From Krasilnikovozyma curviuscula (Eukaryota; Basidiomycota; Tremellomycetes; Cystofilobasidiales; Mrakiaceae), in NCBI GenBank assembly GCA_014825775.1, contig MVAQ01000027.1:62001-126000 (forward strand): a stretch of DNA of 64,000 nt, read 5' to 3'. Below are positions 34,837 to 46,983 of this stretch, one piece after another. The position numbers and the translations under genes were made by a program. Positions within the stretch are counted from its first letter, which is position 1; every line of letters starts with the position of its first letter. The notes below the pieces were generated by a model. It searched no databases, was not told the DNA's origin, and was given only the letters and a program-made list of their open reading frames with translations.

Positions 34837-37701
34837 ATGAGTCTCCCCTTGGCGTCGCCCACCTGGGCTCACAGCGGCGGGCCCTCGTCCTTCAGAAGCC
34901 TGAATCAACCCCAGGCTCAGCAACAGCAGCCTCAGAGGCTCCCATCACCACCGTCGTTGAGAAGTGTGGACTCATGGAACCCATCCATTGAGAATGGTAT
35001 GAGAAGGGAGGAGAGTTTCCAGGGAATGGTTGGAGTCATGAAGGGAAACGGGAGTGGACAATCGGCAGCAGAAAAAAGACGATCTCTCGATGGTTGGAGA
35101 CGAAGTGGAGACTTCTCTGCCCCTCCTGGTGATGCTTTGGAAGATGCTCTTCGAAGGAGTCCGTTGATCCTCGTACGTACCAGCACATTTTCCTTCTCAT
35201 TTTTTCCCTCTTACTCGGCACTGAACTTGCGCTTGTATTTGTATTACTGTTTGTATTGCAATTAGGGTCTTCTTGATCGAATTTCTAGAACAGAGTCTAC
35301 CTTACAGGTTTTAACCCAACAAATGGCTTCTGTTAATACCTCTCTCGCTACCTTATTGCCGTCGACACACATCTCCATGGGGACCGGCGAAACCCAAACA
35401 CCAACACCTCCAACACCACTAGGCAACACCACTGCTCCACTAGAATCGGAAGGTCTCAAAGCTATGGCTGACCAGATGTCTGCTTTGTCAACTTCTGTCG
35501 CTCAGTTGCAGCTCATGGCTGCGCAACAAAAAGTGAAGGAACAACAAAGTGGTTTCAACTTGACCATGCCCCCAACCTCCGCCAAGACACAACCTCCAAC
35601 ACCTTCGCAACAGTCTAGTTTACAAAATCCATTTCCGCTACAGGCACCTCAAGCGCTCCAGTCCCAACAAGGCGGCAAACCTTCGCTCAACCTGTCTCGC
35701 CCTTCATCCGTTGTTCGCCCAGGCAACATGAGGAGCTTCACCGCTGGCTATATTCCCAATGACCGACCTTCTTCAGCAGGAACAATGATTGGTGTACCAC
35801 CTGATACGAAAAGACGACCACCATTGGGAGAAGTGCGTGTGGCTCAACTTTTCTAATTTGAAGCGCGCTTATGTCCCTCAATCTAACCCCTGATGATCTT
35901 TTGCTGGCATACAGGGTATTTCCATCGACAACAACAATTTTTCAGGTGGTTGGCCTACACCAGCTGCTGGTCCTCAAACGCCAGGCGGTTCCTCACATAT
36001 CCCAGTTAAGTGGGACCAGCTCAACATCACGCCATCGCTTCTTCACGCCATCATCAAGTATGGTATCGGACCGCCTAACAAAGTTCAACAAAGAGCTCTT
36101 CCATTTTTATTGAGAGGTTCTGACATTATTGCTCAAGCACCACCAACTCAAGAGCGAATCATCTCTTATGTCGTCCCAGCCCTGAACGTCTGTCTGTCAA
36201 TCCCAAGAGACAATACCCCTTACAAAGGTCCCTACGTCGTTGTCATCACCACGACTGTTGATCAAGCTACTCAAGCCCATAAGCTTGTGAGAGATATTGG
36301 TACTCATCTGGGCATCAGATCCACGTTGAGCGTTGGTTCGGGCGGGGACGTTCCCAGAGAACTTGGCCAGATCACTCAGCACGCTCCTCAGGTTCTCTGT
36401 GGTACTCCTGCAAAAATCCATGATCTTTTTACGAGAACAGGTGGTTTGAGTGGTGAAGGTGTTCGCTTCCTCGTCGTGAGTAGTTCAGTTGCTCTCTCGT
36501 AGCTGATCCTTCGCCGACAATTTCATTCTTATAGATTGACGAGGTCGACCAGCTCATTGCCCGAAATCTCTATGAATTTGTTATTGAAGTCGTCAAGCGT
36601 TTCCCATCTCCACGAGCAAACCGAGCTGGCGGAGCACCCCTTCCGTCTCCAGCGGCCGTACCTCAATCACCATTCGACGCAGGAGTCAACTCACCGTTCA
36701 ATCCTTCATCCGGTTCACCTTTCCCGAGCACAAGTAGGAGGTTCCCAGTTGCAGCAGCTCCAGTTGGGGCCATCGGATCCAAGGAACCACCGCTAGAACC
36801 ACCTCGTCCTGGAACGGTCGACCGTCAAACCTGTCTATTCTCCAACACTGTCCCTCAAGATGTTCTCAACTTCTCTAATGCCATCCAGGTTAGAGAGCCA
36901 GTGAGAGTGTTGGTTCGTCGTGAAGGAGGTGGAGCTGAAGCTCCAAACAATGCTCAAGGAGGAGCTGGTCTAAAACACCTGTACCTCTACTTGGCGTTCA
37001 CTGGAGGTTCCAGATCGGTCGATAATGGTGCCTCAACGTTAAGCGGAAATGGTTCTGGTGTGATCGGTAGTGGTAGAGGATTGAGCGTCAATTCAGAGAC
37101 GACACAGGCGAAGGAGTGGAAGCTCGAGGCCCTAGCAGATCTTCTTGAGGAAGAGGTTCTCCCGGCTCTTGTCCACGTTGGCAGTGCTGCTACAATGGAA
37201 AGTGTGGTATACAAGCTTACTAGCAGGAATATCGATGCAACTTTCTTAGTGAGTAGCCCTCCTTCCTCGCTATGTTGTAGATCGCTGATTCCCCGTCTTC
37301 TACAGCACTCTGAGATGTCTCCTTCGACTCGACAAGCGGCCCTCACCAAGTTCAGAAACTCGACCGAAAGAACTCGCGTGTTGGTGATATTCGATCTCAT
37401 CGTTAAGCCTGCCGAAGTCAACTATGTCCGGTTGGTCGTCAACTATGACCTTCCAAGAAGTGTCGAAGGATATGCCCAGAGGGTATCACCCGCTGTTAGT
37501 GCCACCACTAGACCTGGTCTCATTGTTAACCTTATCCAAGCCAGCGGTGGAGGTTAGTTGCATTGGTATTTTAACTCGTGAAATGATGTCGTGCTGACTC
37601 ACTTTTTACTGGTTTTAGACGTCGAAATGATGCGGTCCATCGAGTGTGCCTACAAATTCAAATGTTCAGAAGTGCCAATGTCTCTCAAGGAAGCATTGTG
37701 A
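34837..37701 (+). CDS. eIF4A-like pseudo-helicase with long disordered N-terminus
   Basis: The C-terminal two thirds align throughout with eIF4A/eIF4AIII: WDQLNITPSLLHAIIKYG, KVQQRALPFLLRGSDIIAQA, VRFLVIDEVDQLI, FSNTVPQDVLNFSNAIQV, EWKLEALADL, VVNYDLPRSVEGYAQRV and SEVPMSLKEAL at the end. The ATPase and RNA-contact motifs are altered: APPTQERI replaces the P-loop AxxGxGKT, TTTVDQA replaces PTRELA, DEVD replaces DEAD, SNT replaces SAT, FDLIVKPAE replaces TDLLARG and AQRVSP replaces HRIGR. The protein should therefore lack helicase activity. The first 370 or so residues are Ser/Pro/Gln-rich with a short coiled coil (RISRTESTLQVLTQQM). About five introns keep an open frame, so the gene looks expressed and not decayed. 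A scaffold role in translation or RNA metabolism is plausible but only inferred. Confidence 0.8.
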
Positions 37702-38201
37702 TCATCCAAAGCTTCACCTCCTAATCATTGTATTCACCCTCCAAACACCGTTTTTCTTCCAGCAAACGTCGTCTCAAGAGGATCCTTGTCTCTCGCACCT
37801 ACTACAACAATACAACACGTGTTTTTTATACAATCACAAACTGTATCATTTTATGGAACCCCTACTCGCGTCTATCTCCTTCGTCTCCTCTTTTGGGTTT
37901 TCGCATTATCCGACATCTCTCGCGCCATCGCGATACGTTCCAAAAGAACATTGTAGCCTTTCATTCTTAGGTATCTTGTAGTAGTTTCCCTTTCTTTCTT
38001 TTGCTTATCCGCGGGTGTTCTATATTTATTCTTCTGGGAGGAACTTATCTGCTATTCTACGTCGACCTTGCGCACAGCGCCATTTCTTGACTCATTAAAA
38101 CAGGCTCGACTTAGTTCTGTAATGCCTGTCTTAATCAAAAATTGACATTTCCATCAGCTAGTCATACCTGTAACGCTACGCTACATCTTCTGCAACCTCG
38201 A
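37702..38201. other. convergent intergenic region
   Basis: About 500 bases lie between two convergent stop codons. The DNA is pyrimidine-rich on the plus strand. ORFs of 80-110 codons here are Ser/Phe-rich shadows of the composition, with no homology. Confidence 0.4.
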
Positions 38202-38682
38202 CTATTGGCTAAGATCAGCTGGGGATTTCGACAGCAGATTCGCTAGTTGAGACTCGACTTCTGCGCTTGACCCTGAAAGCGGCACCTGGGACTCTACACC
38301 ATATTCTGAGAAGACACATAGAAGGAGGGAAGCTTCAGGTCAGCTTTATATTCCCTCAAAGAACGGACAAAGGTTAATAGGTCGCCGCCCTTTCGAGCAT
38401 AGACTCACCAAATCTAGCAAAAGCCTTTGGGTTTACACCTTCAGCTTCTCGGATCAAGAACTTCAGGTCAGGATTTGACTGCTTAATGCCAATGTAGGAC
38501 GACTTGAGGAAATCCCTGCAGAAAAGGAGGGAATCAACAGAAAGTGGGTCAGTTCTCTGTAACTACTTCTCTCATGTAAAGCTTAAAAGGGCTTACCTGA
38601 CGCCTGCTGAGGACGGGCCACGTTGGCACAGGTGGATACGAACCTCCTTGAGGGTTTTGGGGAGTGCTTTAGACAAGGACAT
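38202..38682 (-). CDS. NDUFA2: NADH:ubiquinone oxidoreductase subunit NDUFA2 (B8, 10.5 kDa)
   Basis: A small thioredoxin-fold accessory subunit of the matrix arm of mitochondrial complex I. Exon 1 encodes MSLSKALPKTLKEVRIHL followed by CQRGPSSAGVR, matching the family's LREIRIHLCQRSPGSxGVRDF. Exon 2 gives DFLKSSYIGIKQSNPDLKFL and IREAEGVNPKAFARF, equivalent to the NPDLPILIRECSxVxPKLxARY block. Exon 3 ends with YGVESQVPLSGSSAEV and a short tail to TAG at 38202. Two introns (about 38516-38596 and 38289-38408) are used. The length of about 95 residues fits the family. No cleavable presequence is expected. Confidence 0.9.
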
Positions 38683-40060
38683 GGCGGTTGGGTGAGTATC
38701 GAGGGACTGTGGGAGACGGCGAGGCTGGGTGGGGAAGCATAATTTCCACTTCTTTTTCAGATGACAAAACTCTACTTTGAGAAGGATAGAAGAAGACAGC
38801 GACAACAAACGAGATGTATTTGTAAACCGAAAGATGAAATCAGAGCCGGTCAAACGACTGACACTGTGTGCTACCTGCGCATGAAATTAGCTGTCTCATT
38901 ATGAGTTGCTGTGACGGCTTGCAAGAAGGCAATGGCAGCGGTATCATGGCAAGAAAGAGATGTTCATACAAGTCCAGAATACAAGAGCACTTGAAAAAGA
39001 GTCATGAAGGTGATGACGAAAAATCAGTAACCACCTAGAGTACCTAGAAACCAGCAGCATTCACAGCGCAGCTTGAGGTCTCATGGGGCACAAAAGAATC
39101 AGCTCGAAGGTGCAAGAAAAGATTCTTGAAGCCTTAATGGTCAAGGTGGCTGTGACGACGAGATGAGAAGAATTTGATCTCGAGAATAAATCGGAAGTTG
39201 AGGTTGTCCTACGAGTTCCAACAGCGCCCAAAGCAAACCAAAAGCAAGAGAAACAAATGAGAAACAAGTCAGTCAAAGCTTTGAAGGAAATTTTTAAAGT
39301 ATGATTGAGGCGAAGAAGTAACGAGTGTGTGATTTTTTTTGTTCAGGGCGATTCTGATTAGACCATCATGATCCTCCCAAAGTAGGTTGGACTAGGAAAC
39401 AGCTTCTAGTTGATTGTGTTTTTATGATATTTCATCATTCAAAAAAAAAAGGGAGGGGAGGGCTCTGCTTGTGTAACAGAACACGAAGCAAGAATGCCAA
39501 AGATGGTGGGAATGTTGTAGGAAATGAGCTCGAATGCTTACCTGTCGATGGATCTTGAGCTCTACATCTCGCTCTTTATAATAAAAAAAAGGAATAGCTT
39601 GATGTTCTCGGGGGTATGAAGACGATAATCTTGAGATGGCGATGGTGTCGAGAGCAAGAAAGGTTGAAGCAAATTTTTGTTACTTTTGAGCGTGTCGTGG
39701 CAAATCAGTCTGTGACAACTTCAGGAAAAAGTGCTCTTAAGTCTAGTCAACTCGAAGAGAAAGAAGCTTTGAATGGCTGAATATGTCACGAAGATCAGGT
39801 TCCCTGCCACCGACGCCTGTTGCGAGTCCCAAAAAAAAACAACTTCCATAGCCACATTGCTCTCATCTCAGGTTTTGCGCTTTAGTCGATTCGCCAGACT
39901 GAAAGAACGTCATTCATAAAAGAAAAGGGCTAAGTATGCTCAAATGATGCCAGGATGGATCAGGCAACGTAAAGATTGTGGGAAGGATTGCCCGACGAGA
40001 TCGCGACTTTTATCATAGGCGGCCGCTCCAAGAGGGTGCGGTGAATCTTCGAGCAAGTAT
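38683..40060. other. 1.4-kb gene-free region
   Basis: The region lies upstream of NDUFA2 and downstream of the thaumatin-like gene, both on the minus strand. It has several homopolymer A runs (39440, 39585, 39830) and only short ORFs without homology. The longest, on the minus strand at 39061-39276, is unlikely to be real. A long 3' transcript end or a non-coding RNA is possible, but the sequence alone does not show one. Confidence 0.4.
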
Positions 40061-41408
40061 TTATTGAGGACAGAACGTAATAGTGTAGTCTGGCTGAGAG
40101 GAACAGGTCCAAAGCGCAGTGCCTGAATCGGAGCATCAGCGGTCTGTTCAGCGATGGCACGGGCGGCTAAGATTAAGACCGATTTAGATGACTAACCAGA
40201 GCTCTCATCATATGCGTAAGCGTAAGCATCTGGGCACGCGTCCTTGAAATAAGAGTAATACTGAACCCCGCTGTTTGGGCAGGTGGCAGCAGTGTCGTCG
40301 CCGTTGGCTGCAAAATACGATCTAAAATCAGATTCCTATTCTGACCCCTTCTCTATCACAGCTGAGACTCACTGCAACAGTTTGCGTCACCTCCGAGGGC
40401 AAAGCAGGAACTGGCGCAACCCAAGCCGTCATCCATGACCAAAGCCGAAGGACAACCGTCGTTCAAGTAAGCCTTACAAGCTGGGGCCTCGCAAGAAGAG
40501 TCGGATGGGGTGATTGATAATGGCAAGTTGAAACTATAAGCAAAATATTCTGCTATTCAGTACTCTGTTGTTCCATGTTAAGCCAGGAAGACACCAAGGG
40601 AGCGCTCACCCGTCAACCAAAGATACCTGAGAGATTAGAATCATCAGCATCGAGCGCAATAACTTCTAAGGAGGCAAATGTAAGTTTAAGAAAACCCACA
40701 TCATAGTTGTCTTGTCCAGTAGAAGACAAGGTGAATTCAGCAAGGGTGGCAGGTGGGGTGCCTTCATAGCGAAGGCGGAACCAGGAGACAACGAAAGTCA
40801 GCGAAGTATCCTCACACATTCAATCAATTGACTCCAAGAACTATTACCAGTGACTCCAGAAGTGCATAAGAGACCACCGCAGTCACCTGATCTCAGTAGG
40901 ACAGAGCGATTCATTAGCAAGTGCGACTAGGATGAAAATCGATGTCAAATCAGAATTTACCAGAAACACAAGATCCAGCACCACTAGAATCAAAAGTACA
41001 GTTGTTTCTACCCCAGATCCGTCCAGCGGTCCAGTCATCGGAGACGGTGAAGGACACAGATGAGCCGGAAGTGGCTTCCCATCCAGTGGGCTGAGATGGA
41101 GTATCAGTGGACGATTGTGTGAACAAAGCAGGGTACTGTATAAGGAGAAAAAGATTAAATTAGTTGAGAAATCAGTCCTTTATTTCTAAAGAAGTAAGAG
41201 AGAGAGAGAGAGAGAGCCCGAGAGACTCACAACTGAAAGCATGCAAAAAGTTGAAAAAGTAAACAGTGCCAGGGGATTAGTCCAATTCATTGCGCTCGTG
41301 CTCAATCCGGGCTAACTCACTTGTCCCACTACATGAATTCGTAACGGTGATCGTTCTAGCTTGTGAAACAGCGGCCAAAGAAGTAACGAGGAGAACAGTT
41401 GAGAGCAT
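40061..41408 (-). CDS. secreted thaumatin-like protein (possible GH152 family)
   Basis: A signal peptide is evident (MLSTVLLVTSLAAVSQA), followed by RTITVTNSCSGT, the usual thaumatin start. Further blocks are PSQPTGWEATSGSSVSFTV, DDWTAGRIWGRNNC, GTPPATLAEFTLSSTGQDNYDV, a Cys-rich part (CEAPACKAYLNDGCP, CASSCFALGGDANCC) and CPDAYAYAYD. A last short exon restores ALWTCSSQPDYTITFCPQ before TAA. About seven introns are used, one containing an AG repeat. The many paired Cys indicate a disulfide-rich extracellular protein. Family members bind or cleave beta-1,3-glucans, so cell-wall remodelling is a reasonable inference. The REDDD cleft residues were not all verified. Confidence 0.82.
41197..41216. 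repeat. (AG)10 microsatellite in an intron of the thaumatin-like gene
   Basis: Ten perfect AG dinucleotides lie next to a splice site of the minus-strand gene. On the transcript the run reads CT and could serve as part of a pyrimidine tract. Confidence 0.9.
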
Positions 41409-42454
41409 GTTGACTGCAATGTTGGGGAGAAACAAAGGTCAGCAAAGATCTGGTGCTTAGAGGAGTGGTGCGTAAACCAGACATGATCCAGAATGTGATT
41501 TCAACTTGCTTTAGGCTTCTTGAGGGGAGGGGAGAAGGAATGGAAGGAGATTGGAAGAAAAAAAGAGAATATGCTGCAAACTCTTCCTCCTTTATATCTC
41601 TTCCCATCTAACCAACTGAAACCGCATGACCAGGTCTCAATTATAGAACAAGTTTCAAACAGGTCTCAATCTCAAACATGCCTGGCTATGTACCCGGAGA
41701 AGAAGTTTGCAAGGGGGGCGAGCACCAATAAGCCAGGGAAACAGGAGCAATAACAGGTGGGCAGGGAAGCCAACGCAGACACGTTGATTGAGGGTGGTGG
41801 TTCTCAATTGTACAGATGAATTTCAAAGTGTCATTGTCAATGTCAGTGAGTGAATGTAGAACAAAAAAGAGATATGAGTTCGCTGTAGCAAGAGCGCTAA
41901 TGACTTGGTTGGACAAGTTTGAGACAGATGGCAAGAGAGATGTATACCTTCACCATTCTTTTTCCGCTTCAGCTTAGGTAAATGCTGAACAACAGGACCA
42001 AATAATGGGGGAGGGATGTTCCTTCTCCTTAGTTTCGTTCATAGTGGCCAAAGCATAGATAGTTCAGAACAAGTTCGAGGGTGGTTTGAACCATCAACAG
42101 CAACACCGGGCGTGACAATAACGTCTCTAGCTTCCCCACACAGAACATAGAATTTCCAGAAGAAAACGATAAGGTGGATAGAGAAAGTCGTCGGACAGAC
42201 AGTTAATGCCTTAGGTGCTCAAGCTTGTTGGAACTTGGTGCTGCGATACAGCTTTGACAGGAGAGGGAATGGAAGACTGTTCGATAAGTTACCGACCGCG
42301 GCACAGGGTATCAAAGTAGCACCCTTTAACAAACCACCAAGTCGACGGGTGTAACAGGACTGTCACCTGAACAGAGATCTGATTTGAGGTATGAAGGCAA
42401 GAGAACCTTGACTTGCTGAGAAGCGGTTGAATTTGATAACAAATCGAATTTTTT
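41409..42454. promoter_or_regulatory. 1-kb upstream region of the thaumatin-like gene
   Basis: The region lies between the thaumatin-like start and the GPI12 stop. No ORF in it resembles a protein. The size suggests a regulated promoter, as is common for secreted cell-wall genes, but no specific motif is claimed. Confidence 0.35.
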
Positions 42455-43418
42455 TTAATGAACCTTCACCAGGGTGTTTTCCCACATATACCTGCTGAAA
42501 CTAACCCAAAGCCATCTAAACCACACCATCTGGCTCTGATGCTTCCTCATAGCTGTCAGAATTCTCCAGTATCCCTTTGGATTGACTTTAACGTTCAGCC
42601 GTGAATCATTGGACTGCGATGAGGTGGAGAAGAGCTGGTTTAGGAAGGAAGGAAAGAAGGAAAGGTATTTTGAGGTCATTGGGTGAGAGTGGAGATGATA
42701 AATCGAGAGCTTTGGATTGACAGCGATGAAGAGCTTGGAGATGTTTGCGAGGGAGATGTGGTTGGCATGAGCCGAAACTCCTTGTGAGTCGAATGTGATA
42801 ATCTAGAATTAAAGTGACTATGAAGGTCAAAGATTGACCCACATCGTGCACAGGGGCAGAAAGATGGAAAAGAAATCCTCACATTCTGAATACCCGCCTG
42901 CTTGATCGTCGGTTCAACCAGCTCTCTAATCAGCTCTAGGTTCCAATGTGCTTGCATTCCATCTAGCAGTTTCGGGTGATCCCAGATCTTTGTGCGTTCA
43001 TAAGGAAGGTCGAAAGATCTGTACGCACGGTGAAGCTCCTTTTGGCGTACTTTTCCTAGCCCATGAGCATCACCTGGACACCAACAGGTAATATGTCAGA
43101 ATAAAGATTGCATTCATTATCTGAACAGACCAACTGCTCACCGACACTCATGCACACAGCCCAGACATCATTCCTCCCTCGTAACCCCTCCAAAATTGGA
43201 CCAAAGAACATCGACTCGTCGTCCGGATGAGCAGTGAGCAGCAGCGTAGGCCCCTGAGGTAGCTCTGATGATGGTGTAAGCTTGATGAAGAAGGGTAATA
43301 TCGAGAGTAAGAGAGCTAGACAGAAATATGGTGGTGGGATGTAATTGACGAAGGAGTTTCCAAATGCATTCTTCCTTCTTCGAGGTTTGGGAGGCTTAGG
43401 TCGATACTGAGGCGCCAT
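42455..43418 (-). CDS. GPI12: N-acetylglucosaminyl-phosphatidylinositol de-N-acetylase (PIG-L/GPI12)
   Basis: The enzyme carries out the second step of GPI-anchor synthesis, deacetylating GlcNAc-PI on the cytosolic face of the ER. After a basic N-terminus a single TM helix is present (YFCLALLLSILPFFIKL). Next comes the zinc site LLLTAHPDDESMFFGPIL, with the HPDDE motif. Later blocks are LGKVRQKELHRAYRSF, ELIRELVEP, and ITFDSQGVSAHANHISL, where the HxNH is the second zinc and catalytic segment. The C-terminus has MRKHQSQMVWFRWLWVSFSRY, matching the family's HxSQ-x-x-WFR end. Three introns are used. ATG 43418 precedes the basic segment. Length and layout fit the family. Confidence 0.88.
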
Positions 43419-43687
43419 TCTGATGTCTCAGGAATATATAGAGACTGCAGTTAGGTGCAAGCTTGGATCTAACTGGATCGCACTGCAGATGCCCAGTGGC
43501 GCTGAAGTTTCAGCACGTCGTCGCAGTAAATACACAAATAAAAGTGTTGATCACTGGAAGATGGTTTCGAAGTAGATGAGAACTGAGAGACAGATCACTC
43601 TGGAAAAAGTGACTTTCTCAATTGCTCTCGGTGCACGTCGAGCGTCAGCAAGCAGTTCCCTTCTACTAACCCCCATTATCTCTTAAA

Positions 43688-46600
43688 ATGCCTTCCCTCC
43701 CTCTCAAATCTGTCAGGATCTGTGCTGATCGAGGTGGAACATGTGAGTAAACGAAATACCAAGGTGCAATTGTTCGCCAATGCTGATTGCGGTCATTTAC
43801 CGCCTTAAGTCACCGACGTGTGGTGCAGTTACCCAGACCCTGAGAACGTAGATGGACCTCGAAAAGAGATGGTAGTTAAGCTGTGTGAGTGTTTCTTCGG
43901 CGGTTTACAGCACCAACTTGAGCTCGAAGCTCATCAGCCCCGTTTGCTCAGTGTCGGTTGACCCAAACAACTACAAGGACGCGACAACAGAAGGTGTAAG
44001 AAGGATACTTGCTACTCTAACAGGTACAGAGACACAGAGAGGGGAGCAGTTGAGCGATGAATACATCGGTTCGTCGTCACAAACCTCTTTCCGGATGAAA
44101 CCCGAGCGTTGAAGCTGAGTTCATACTTTTCATTTTGCTTCTTCAGAGTACATCAGGTTATCGACCACTGTAGCAACGAATTCTCTTTTGACAAGGAGAG
44201 GTCAAAGGCATGTGTTGCTTATCACTAAAGGTTTTGGTGACTTGCTGGTGAGTGCATTGCTCCTCAATTATACTTCGAAGTTCTTAACGTTTTGCTGTTG
44301 TTCTTCGTTTCCAGGAAATTGGAAACCAAAGTCGTCCGAAAATCTTCGACCTGAACATTCAACGGCCGTCGCAACTGTACGAGAAAGTCTTGGAAGTAGA
44401 GGAACGAGTGACTTTGGTTGGGTAAAGCCGTGTCTCATACCACCTTTTTGAAACGATCATCCGCTGAACTTGTGAATCTTATAGTTACTCAACCGATCCA
44501 CAGCACTCTCAGCGACAAGTCCAATTCGACGCCGAGGGCAAGGTCACTCGAGCCTATGCAGACGTCGGTGAAAAGGAAGGTCAAGTAAATCCAGAGTACC
44601 CACCAGCTGGAGAACCAAACTCCGTGATTCAGGGTCTTTCAGGAGAAGCGGTCAAAATTCTCAGGAAACCTTCGCTCGAGACGTTGAGGTCTCAGCTCAA
44701 GAAGCTGCACGACGAAGACGGGTTTGATACTTGCGCCATTGTGTTCATGCACTCGTACACCTACCCGAATCACGAGAAAGCGGTCGGCGATTTGGCTAAG
44801 GAATGCGGGTTTAAAAACGTGTGCTTGAGCAGTGAAGTCGGCGGAATGATCAAGGTAAATCGTCTCTCACTCGCACTCGTCACATCTTTCAGTCGAAGAC
44901 TGACTCCGGTCTCGTTACAGATTGTTCCCCGGGGAACCTCGACCACAGCAGATGCTTACCTTACTCCTATCCTCCTTCAGTACCTTCAAGGCTTCTTTGC
45001 TGGTTTCACCAAAGGAATCGAGAGCAAAGTCGAGTTCATGACCTCCAACGGAGGACTTGTGCCGCTGTCATCATTCAACGGGTTGAAGTCGCTGCTAAGT
45101 GGACCTGCAGGTAATTTTTCCTTCTTTCCTTTTTGTGAAATCCCTGATATTATATAGAAGCTGATTGTTACATTTCAGGCGGGGTTGTTGGTTTCGCAAG
45201 GACAGGCTTTGACGAGGTCGACCAACGACCCATCATTGGGTAAGCTAGCCGCGCAGTTGTACCTCATAGGCTTCTATTCTAATCTTGCTGTTTTTGCTCT
45301 TCAGGCTTGATATTGGTGGAACTTCAACCGATGTCTCGAGATACGCTGGTGGAGGAAGATTCGAACAGGTCTTGGAAACAACCACAGCAGGTATTCAGAT
45401 ACAGTCACCTCAACTGGATATCAACACTGTACGGTGGCTCTCACACAACCGACTGTTTGTCAATATGGACTGATTTTTTTAACATTTGTGCGATCACGAT
45501 AGGTAGCTGCAGGTGGTGGAAGTTGCTTAGGTTTCCGAGACGGGTTGTTTTTGGCTGGACCCGATAGTGCTAGTGATTATCTCTCTTCTACGCATTTACC
45601 AACAGGAAATACACTAAATTACTTTTTTTTTCTCCAGGTGCTGATCCAGGACCTGTCTGCTACAGGAAAAACGGACCCCTCGCCATCACCGACGCTAACT
45701 TGTTTCTTGGAAGAATCGACTTGGACTCCTTCCCTTCGTGCTTTGGTCCTACAGAATCCGAGCCTCTGGACCCAGAAGCGACAAAATCTGCTTTTGAAAA
45801 GGTTGTTGAGAGAATCAGGAAGGAAACTGGGACTGACAAGACGATGGACGAGATTGTGTTTGGGTGGATTGAGACGGCCAACGAAACGATGGCTAGGCCG
45901 ATTCGTGCCTTGACTGAAGCTCGAGGGTGAGCAAAAATCACACCTCTGTTTGACTCTTCACGTTTTGACGAATCGTTTTCGCCCCGTCCTGTTCCAGGTT
46001 TGACTTGACAAAACATATACTCTCATCATTTGGAGGAGCAGGCGGACAACACTGTTGCGATATTGCGACGATTCTTAGAATTAAAACGATCCTCATCCAC
46101 AAGTTCTCTTCCATTCTCTCAGCTTATGGTCTTGCGCTTGCTGACAGAATCGAGGAGTCCCAGGAACCTGCTGCAGAATTTTACAACTCCAAGTCCGTTG
46201 GGGGTTTAAGAGCGAGGTTAGACAAAGTTGAGGAGAGAGTTGTTGAAAAGTTGAAAGGTCAAGGCTTCAAGCGTGAGAGAATCCACGTGGAGCGAATGCT
46301 GAACATGAGGTCAGTTTGATTATGGTTTTATTCTCCGTCAGCTTGAGGGTTTTGACATTGGTTCTACCTTATGCGTTCTACAGATACACTGGTACCGATA
46401 CGGCTCTGATGGCTATTCAACCTGAAGACGAACCTGACTTTGACTTTGAGAAGGAGTTCACTAGGATGTACAAGGAGGAATTCGGTTTCGTGTTGGAAAA
46501 CAACACCATTAATGTTGACGATATCAGGGTGAGAGGCACTGGAAAGTCGTACGGTGAGTAAATTCTACCATTCTGTCAGTGTGTCTGCGTTTACGTTTAC

Positions 46601-46880
46601 TAAGCATTACTATGCGAGTAAAGATTCCCTTCCACCGACGGCGCTTTCTGAACAACGCGATCTCAACTTCGTCGCAACTGAAGCGCAACCAGTGAAGATT
46701 AGCAGTGTCTACTTCAAAGGTGGTCGACAGGAGACCCCGGTGTATCTGTTGGAGAAGTTAAAGATTGGTACGAAGGTGACGGGGCCGGCAATGGTGTTAG
46801 ACAAGACTCAGACCATCGTCATCTCGCCGAAAGCAGAGTGCTTCGTCACTTCTAATCCCTTAATTATTGAGCTAGAGTAA
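43688..46880 (+). CDS. 5-oxoprolinase/hydantoinase-like protein containing only the HyuA half
   Basis: The family hydrolyses 5-oxoproline to glutamate with ATP in the gamma-glutamyl (glutathione) cycle. The HyuA N-domain is clear: [53 protein letters not shown] and [11 protein letters not shown]. The HyuA core follows with [72 protein letters not shown] and a gap in the next exon. The final parts are [24 protein letters not shown] and [16 protein letters not shown]. About fourteen introns are needed. After ...IIELE comes TAA, and no HyuB domain (about 500 residues in bifunctional eukaryotic oxoprolinases) follows; only about 100 bases remain before the next gene. The protein is about 780 residues against the usual 1,250-1,300. 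Confidence 0.8.
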
Positions 46881-46983
46881 AATGTTTCAAAAAAATGTAT
46901 TTCACAATGGATCAGATAACAACAATATTGCGAATATATTATAGCGAATAGGTTAGAGCGAATAATGGAAGCAAAAATCGAAA

